A DNA stretch of 64,000 bases, taken from contig NZ_JAPEOK010000001.1 of assembly GCF_026341515.1 (NCBI RefSeq), forward strand, positions 3,286,001 through 3,350,000. The letters run 5' to 3'. The stretch comes from Streptomyces sp. NBC_00878. GTDB taxonomy: Bacteria; Actinomycetota; Actinomycetes; Streptomycetales; Streptomycetaceae. The notes beneath the pieces are model-generated. The model ran no database searches. It was given only the letters and a program-made list of their open reading frames with translations, and was not told the origin of the DNA. Each line of letters starts with the position of its first letter. Positions within the stretch are counted from its first letter, which is position 1. Positions 59,708 to 64,000 of the stretch are shown here, in pieces. Position numbers and translations under genes: made by a program.

Positions 59708-59741
59708 GCGGCCACCCTGACGCGCTGCGCAGGGTGGCCGC
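59708..59741 (+). terminator. terminator after the small secreted protein
   Basis: GCGGCCACCCTG (59708-59719) with CAGGGTGGCCGC (59730-59741), loop 10 nt. Confidence 0.88.
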
Positions 59742-59859
59742 TCCCCGTTGTCTCACCAACAGCCCGGTCCGTCTCCTGCCGTTCGGGCCGCAGGCTCTGG
59801 GTGGGGCCCGTTCGCCCGCTGGCCAGCACGGTGGCAACCGCGTCGGGCGCAGGGTCCCC

Positions 59860-60055
59860 GACATCCCGCTTCCGGTAGAGCTGCCCAACGGCAAGAAAGC
59901 GTCGGTCAGCCTGTCGACGAGCTCGCACTCTCGTACTGGGGTACTCCGGGGAGCTCGGGCCCGAAGGCTGGGAGCGCACCGGTCCGTCCAAGCGCTTCCA
60001 GAACTTCATGAGGGGCACCGACCTGTTCGACAAGGGCAGGGCTACGCCTTCGTGA
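59860..60055 (+). pseudogene. broken gene remnant, identity unknown
   Basis: Continuous protein-like text appears in three successive frames: LPVELPNGKKASVSL, then VDELALSYWGTPGSSG, then PEGWERTGPSKRFQNFMRG with a stop at 60053. Two small frameshifts would restore a single frame. I do not recognise the family. Confidence 0.4.
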
Positions 60056-60099
60056 TGGTTTATACGCGCGGGTTCGGCCGTTCCACCGGCTGTCCCGGG

Positions 60100-60366
60100 G
60101 GTGTCGTTGACGGACTCGATCGGCTGCCGCACCGACTTGAGCAGGCCCTCGCCCCTGCGCTTCTTCTCCCGCTTGAACGAGGGCCGCGGCAGTTCGGCCC
60201 CACGCATGACCAGGTCATTCTCGAACTCCTTGGCGGCGAAGCCCTTGTCCGCGATGATCAGCAGTCCGGGCCGGTCGGCGACCAGGTCTTCATCGACGTC
60301 GAGCATGGCCTGGAGCACTTCGCGTTCGTCGAGTTTCGGGTTCGCCGGCGCCCACAGGATCGGCAT
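60100..60366 (-). mobile_element. IS982-like transposase fragment, copy 1
   Basis: 89 codons: MPILWAPANPKLDEREVLQA, LLIIADKGFAAKEFE, then a region ending LLKSVRQPIESVNDT. This is the C-terminal DDE part of an IS982-family transposase, lacking both ends. 60235-60366 is nearly identical (two differences in 132 bp) to 63471-63602 in the opposite orientation. Confidence 0.75.
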
Positions 60367-60384
60367 CCCGAGCCCACGGAAGCT

Positions 60385-60602
60385 GACGCCGAGGTCGTCG
60401 ACGTCCTGTCTGACGACGTCGCCCCAGAGGAACGCCGCGCTCTGGTCGAGCGAGAGCAGCAGGACTACTCGACACCTGGGTCGTGCTGGACATCAAGCCC
60501 CGCGGCGGCCAGGCCGCATACGTGTCGGGGCTGCACCAGCAGCTGTCAGACATCGTCAACGGCCTCCCGCCCGTACTCCCGGCTCGGGGTTGGCACCACC
60601 TC
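60385..60602 (+). pseudogene. broken gene remnant, identity unknown
   Basis: Frame 1 reads EVVDVLSDDVAPEERRALVE then shifts to DTWVVLDIKPRGGQAAYVSG and LHQQLSDIVNGLPPVLP. One frameshift would join them. Not recognised. It lies directly beside the transposase fragment, so insertion may have damaged it. Confidence 0.35.
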
Positions 60603-60720
60603 TTCCCCCAGAGACTTCCCCCCTCAAGCAATCACCCATGCTTGGCGCGTGTGCGCGCGGGCGGTCGGTAATTCCGGTCGCGCGGTGGCGTCGATGGGAT
60701 AAGCTGTCCGATGATTTCGC

Positions 60721-60739
60721 GCGGCAGGTTCTCTGCCGC
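60721..60739 (+). promoter_or_regulatory. hairpin before the leader ORF
   Basis: GCGGCAG (60721-60727), loop GTTCT, CTGCCGC (60733-60739). A TAAGCT box near 60699 could be the -10 of the transcript. Confidence 0.45.
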
Positions 60740-60801
60740 CCCACTCGACGCGCTCGGCGTCGACACGCACCGCGTGCCCTGCCCGGAAGGAGGCGAGAGA
60801 C

Positions 60802-60876
60802 ATGGACCGTGCCGAATGCGTTGCGGCCATAGTTGCCTCCGGCCGTGTGCCCTCCCTCCTCTGCGGCGCGCGGTAA
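60802..60876 (+). CDS. 24-residue leader ORF upstream of the MFS exporter
   Basis: MDRAECVAAIVASGRVPSLL then CGAR, stop TAA. The start has a textbook AAGGAGG (60787-60793) 8 nt upstream, stronger than anything before the MFS gene itself. It contains a rare ATA codon (codon 10). It is followed by hairpins and a T-rich terminator-like element, then the exporter gene 352 nt downstream. This layout is that of a leader peptide in ribosome-mediated attenuation of resistance genes. A chance ORF cannot be excluded. Confidence 0.5.
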   Translation: MDRAECVAAIVASGRVPSLLCGAR

Positions 60877-60904
60877 CTCTTCCCCCTTCTCGTTTCTTGT
60901 CTTC

Positions 60905-61004
60905 GGCATCTTCCTGAGATGCCGCGTCACGAGATGTCCTGGCCTGCCCGGTTCGTCGCCGCGCGGCCTGCGGGGGCGCGTGCCCGAAGACGGGCCCTTC
61001 TTTT
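60905..61004 (+). promoter_or_regulatory. attenuator-like leader region of the MFS gene
   Basis: GGCATCT-TCCTG-AGATGCC hairpin (60905-60923). Then GGGC-GCGT-GCCC (60974-60985) competes with GCCCG-AAGA-CGGGC (60982-60995), the latter followed by CCTTCTTTT: two mutually exclusive stems sharing GCCC, the second terminator-like. Confidence 0.5.
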
Positions 61005-61227
61005 GCTGGTCACCGTGATCTCGGCACTCTCCGCCTCACGACCAGCAAGAGCGCCGGCGTGAGTGACACGCAGCTGGTGAGGCAGGCCCCGGGTGCTGTC
61101 CGCGGTACCCGCTGCCCCACTGCCATGCCGTGTCCCCGTGCTGCGTACACCGGCCCGTCGTCACCACTGCGACCGTCCCTGGCCGGCTGTCTCGACAGCA
61201 CCTCGACACGAAATGTGCGCAATCGCC

Positions 61228-62811
61228 ATGAGCAAGAAACATCCCGGAGGGGAATCCCTCCCTTCCACCCCTTCCACCCCTTCCACCCCTTCCACGGCCA
61301 CCGACCGTTCCCCGGACCGCGAGGTTCCCGCCGCGACTCCCGCACCGGATCCGGCACCGGCACCGGCACCGGATCCGAAGCGCTGGTGGGCGCTGGCCGT
61401 CATCGCCCTCGCCCAGCTGATGGTGATCCTTGACGGCACCATCGTGAACATCGCGCTGCCCTCCGCCCAGCGCGCTCTCGGCATGTCGGACGCCGACCGG
61501 CAGTGGGTGATCACCGCCTACACGCTGGCCTTCGGCGGGCTGCTGCTGCTCGGCGGCCGGATCGCCGATCTGGTGGGCCGCAAGCGCACCTTCGTCATCG
61601 GCCTGGCCGGGTTCGCCGCGGCCTCCGCGCTGGGCGGCGCGGCGGCCGGTCCCGGGATGCTGTTCGCGGCGCGGGCCCTGCAAGGTGCGTTCGCGGCGGT
61701 CCTGGCGCCCTCGGCCCTGTCGCTGCTGACGACGACGTTCACCGACCCCAAGGAGCGGGCCAGGGCGTTCGGGGTCTACGGTGCGCTGGCCGGCGGCGGC
61801 AGCGCGGTCGGGCTGATCGTGGGCGGTCTGCTGACCGAGTACCTGAACTGGCGCTGGTCCCTGTACGTCAACGTGCCCATCGCGCTGGCCGCCCTGCTCG
61901 GCGCACCGGCCTTCCTGCGCGACCGCTCCGGCCGCCGGGGCGGGCACCTGGACGTGCCGGGCGCGCTGCTGGGCTGCGGCGGGCTCGTCGCCCTCGTGTA
62001 CGGCTTCAGCGAGGCCGAACCTCGCGGCTGGACCAGCCCGTCGGTGCTCACGCTGCTCGCGGCCGGCGTGATCTTGCTCGCCGCCTTCGTGTGGTGGCAG
62101 AGCCGCGCGGCGAGCCCGCTGCTGCCGCTGCGCATCGTCAAGGACCGTGTCCGGGCCGGATCGCTCGCGACGATGGGCTTGGCCACCATCGGCATGTTCG
62201 GCGTCTTCCTGTTCCTGACGTACTACCTGCAGGTCGTCCTCGGCTACCCGCCGGTGCGGACGGGCCTGGCCTTCGTGCCGATTTCAGCCGGTATCTTCAT
62301 CGGCGCGACCCAGATCGCGGCCCGCCTGCTGCCCCGCACGGCGCCGCGCACCTTGATGTCGTCCGGCATGGTGCTGGCCGCCGCCGGCATGGTGCTGCTC
62401 AGCAGCCTGACCGTGCATGTGCAGTACGTCTCGCACGTGCTGCCCGCCCTGCTGCTGCTCGGTCTGGGCATGGGCCTGACCTTCATGCCGGTCTACGCGA
62501 CGGCCACCGCCGGCGTGCCCGCGCAGGACACCGGTGTGGCCTCGGCTGTCCTCAACACCGTTCAGCAGATGGGCGCTTCGCTGGGCACCGTACTGCTCAA
62601 CACCATCGCCACCGGCGCCACCAGCCGTTACGTCCACTCGCACGTGCACGATCCGGCCCACGGCGGCGCGACCCTCAACGAAGGCATGGTGCACGGCTTC
62701 TCCGTCGCCTACTGGTGCTCGGCGGGCGTCCTGCTGCTCGCGGCCCTGGTAGCGGGCCTCACCGTACGGCACAAGACGCCGAAGCACGCCGGAAACGACG
62801 CACCGGCCTAG
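61228..62811 (+). CDS. MFS drug exporter, DHA2 (EmrB/QacA) family
   Basis: 527 residues, about fourteen membrane helices. DHA2 motifs: LAQLMVILDGTIVNIALPSA in helix 1, GGRIADLVGRKR (motif A) and GGSAVGLIVGGLLTEYLNWRW (core GPxxGG-like motif C region). The N-terminus is unusual: a (STP) run from four 9-bp repeats and an APDPAPAPAPDPK stretch. No clear Shine-Dalgarno precedes ATG 61228; ATG 61213 is an alternative. The FBP gene follows 53 bp later. Likely a proton-driven antibiotic exporter. Confidence 0.92.
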   Translation: MSKKHPGGESLPSTPSTPSTPSTATDRSPDREVPAATPAPDPAPAPAPDPKRWWALAVIALAQLMVILDGTIVNIALPSAQRALGMSDADRQWVITAYTLAFGGLLLLGGRIADLVGRKRTFVIGLAGFAAASALGGAAAGPGMLFAARALQGAFAAVLAPSALSLLTTTFTDPKERARAFGVYGALAGGGSAVGLIVGGLLTEYLNWRWSLYVNVPIALAALLGAPAFLRDRSGRRGGHLDVPGALLGCGGLVALVYGFSEAEPRGWTSPSVLTLLAAGVILLAAFVWWQSRAASPLLPLRIVKDRVRAGSLATMGLATIGMFGVFLFLTYYLQVVLGYPPVRTGLAFVPISAGIFIGATQIAARLLPRTAPRTLMSSGMVLAAAGMVLLSSLTVHVQYVSHVLPALLLLGLGMGLTFMPVYATATAGVPAQDTGVASAVLNTVQQMGASLGTVLLNTIATGATSRYVHSHVHDPAHGGATLNEGMVHGFSVAYWCSAGVLLLAALVAGLTVRHKTPKHAGNDAPA

Positions 62812-62864
62812 CGAGCCGGGGTCGTGTCCCGCCACCGTCCACCTCACCCCTCGAAGGATCCTCC

Positions 62865-63362
62865 ATGAAACCCCTGACCGAGCACGACATCCGTACCTCG
62901 TTCGTCAACTGCTCGAAGGGCGAGGCCAAGCGCCTCCCCCTGCCCAAGAACCTGGCGGACCTCGACCACTGGGACGACCTGGACTTCCTGGGCTGGTTCG
63001 ATCTGTCCGCGCCCGATCGCAGGTATCTCGTCGTCGAACGCGCCGATGAACTCGTCGGCCTGTCCCTGCGCTCCGCTTCCGGCAACCGCGGCTTCCAGCG
63101 CCGCAGCCTGTGCTCGCTGTGCCTGACCGCCCATCCCGGCAGCGGCGTCTCCCTCATGACCGCCCCCAAGGCAGGCCCGGCCGGCCGCGAAGGCAACTCG
63201 GTGGGCCTCTACATCTGCGCCGACCTGGACTGCTCGTTGTACATACGAGGCAGGAAGAAGGCGGCACCGGGCGGGCGCATGGAGGAGTCCCTCACTGTCG
63301 AGCAGCAGATCGAGCGCCTGCGCGGCAACCTCGACGCGTTCGTGGAGCGGGTCTTCCACTGA
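62865..63362 (+). CDS. EF-G-binding protein, FBP/FusB-like
   Basis: 165 residues. The N-terminal part (MKPLTEHDIRTSFVNCSKGE) and the C-terminal treble-clef zinc finger with CSLC and ICADLDC-type cysteines plus the RGRKK and RLRGNLDAFVERVF ends match the FBP family (FusB and relatives). FusB frees ribosomes stalled with EF-G, giving fusidic acid resistance in staphylococci. ATG 62865 has GAAGGA. Probably co-transcribed with the exporter; a strong terminator follows 4 bp after the stop. Confidence 0.88.
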   Translation: MKPLTEHDIRTSFVNCSKGEAKRLPLPKNLADLDHWDDLDFLGWFDLSAPDRRYLVVERADELVGLSLRSASGNRGFQRRSLCSLCLTAHPGSGVSLMTAPKAGPAGREGNSVGLYICADLDCSLYIRGRKKAAPGGRMEESLTVEQQIERLRGNLDAFVERVFH

Positions 63363-63366
63363 GACC

Positions 63367-63404
63367 GACAGGGGCTCGACGGCCATCGTCGCCGAGCCCC
63401 TGTC
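63367..63404 (+). terminator. terminator of the MFS-FBP unit
   Basis: GACAGGGGCTCG (63367-63378) with CGAGCCCCTGTC (63393-63404), perfect 12-bp stem. Confidence 0.9.
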
Positions 63405-63435
63405 CACTCCTTGAACCGCCGTCTCCTCGCGGCTC

Positions 63436-63632
63436 CTCCGGTCTTACGCGCCGGACGCACGCCGACCGGGATGCCGATCCTGTGGGCGCCGGCGAACCCG
63501 AAACTCGACGAACGCGAAGTGTTCCAGGCCATGCTCGACGTCGATGAAGACCTGGTCGCCGACCGGCCCGGACTGCTGATCATCGCGGACGAGGGCTTCG
63601 CCTCCGACTCCAGCGCAGCGCAAAGCACTTGA
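63436..63632 (+). mobile_element. IS982-like transposase fragment, copy 2
   Basis: LRAGRTPTGMPILWAPANPK followed by LLIIADEGFAS, then foreign sequence. 63471-63602 is nearly the reverse complement of 60235-60366. It extends further upstream (TPTG) than copy 1 but is shorter downstream, so the two are different deletion products of one element. Confidence 0.75.
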
Positions 63633-63688
63633 GCTCGTCGGGGGTGCGCCCGAGGCACCGGAGGAAGAGCCCTTCGCGCAGGGGCCTC

Positions 63689-64000
63689 TCACCGTGGGAG
63701 GGTGGTGGTGACCATGAGCCCGCCGCGTTCCCGGGGGGCCGCGGTCACATCGCCGTCGTGGGAGCGCGCGATGGCTCGTACGATCGCCAGGCCGAGGCCC
63801 GAGCCCCGCTCGGAGTCGATGCGGTCCGCTCCCAGGCGGCGGAAAGGCTGGAACAGCGCCTCGATGTCCTGGCGGGCGACCACGGGGCCGGTGTTCTCGA
63901 CCGTGAGGGTTGCGGCGCCGTGCGGGGTGGTGCGGGTGGTGAGGCGGACCCAGCCGTTCGGTTCGTTGTAGCGGATGGCGTTCTCGAGCAGGTTGTGGAT
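63689..64000 (-). CDS. sensor histidine kinase, C-terminal part (runs off the right edge)
   Basis: 104 codons of HATPase domain: NLLENAIRYNEPNG (N box), NTGPVVARQDIEALFQPFRR (D box region) and GSGLGLAIVRAIARSHDGDV (G2 box), ending TTTLPR. An OmpR-partner type kinase by pattern. Its N-terminus and partner lie beyond the window. Confidence 0.88.
   Translation of the reverse strand: MHNLLENAIRYNEPNGWVRLTTRTTPHGAATLTVENTGPVVARQDIEALFQPFRRLGADRIDSERGSGLGLAIVRAIARSHDGDVTAAPRERGGLMVTTTLPR

Overview
This is high-GC actinobacterial chromosome, almost certainly Streptomyces. The evidence is the very high GC, frequent GTG/TTG starts, the hyphal cytoskeleton pair scy-filP, a chitinase with a typical Streptomyces chi-promoter box, and a gene order that (from memory) matches the S. 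coelicolor core segment from meaB/SCO5400 down to about SCO5351. The species cannot be told from the sequence.

Core segment, 1 to about 53.9 kb. The left end holds propionate/acetyl-CoA genes (meaB start, thiolase, methylmalonyl-CoA epimerase), then scy and filP, two tandem ABC-2 exporter pairs, a small zinc protein, a luciferase-like oxidoreductase, an SCO5389-family protein and the mismatch endonuclease nucS. Next come a membrane-anchored P-loop/TPR protein, a STAS protein, 3-hydroxybutyryl-CoA dehydrogenase, a TetR regulator divergent from a DrrAB-type exporter, cobalamin adenosyltransferase, a two-component pair, and chitinase chiC. From 27.5 to 53.8 kb nearly everything is on the minus strand and forms a housekeeping block: the atp operon, a WecA/TagO-like transferase, an SHMT-like protein, an LMW-phosphatase-like protein lacking its nucleophile, sua5, a 28-codon ORF, prmC, prfA, rpmE, an LCP ligase, rho, thrB, thrC, hom, lysA, an ArgS-like protein and a single-domain response regulator.

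Accessory segment, 53.9 to 64 kb. It starts at a tRNA-Arg(CCG) gene and looks like an old integration site. It has remnants of a recombinase, a SARP-type regulator, a second recombinase and two IS982-like transposase pieces. Intact genes are an S9 peptidase, a GPP34-domain protein, an 84-residue secreted protein, an MFS (DHA2) exporter and an EF-G-binding (FusB/FBP-like) protein. The window ends inside a histidine kinase gene.

Most notable signals: (1) an MFS exporter plus FBP gene, preceded by a 24-codon leader ORF and an attenuator-like leader, lying between two inverted, nearly identical IS982 fragments; (2) a repeated palindrome of the type TGTCACTAAGTGACA upstream of the S9 peptidase and GPP34 genes, with a related palindrome before the secreted-protein gene, implying one shared regulator not encoded here; (3) two long inverted repeats (17340-17515 and 47715-47807); (4) a 42-bp minisatellite between two convergent genes; (5) an LMW-phosphatase-like protein with Ser in place of the catalytic Cys; (6) a two-copy interspersed 45-bp repeat.
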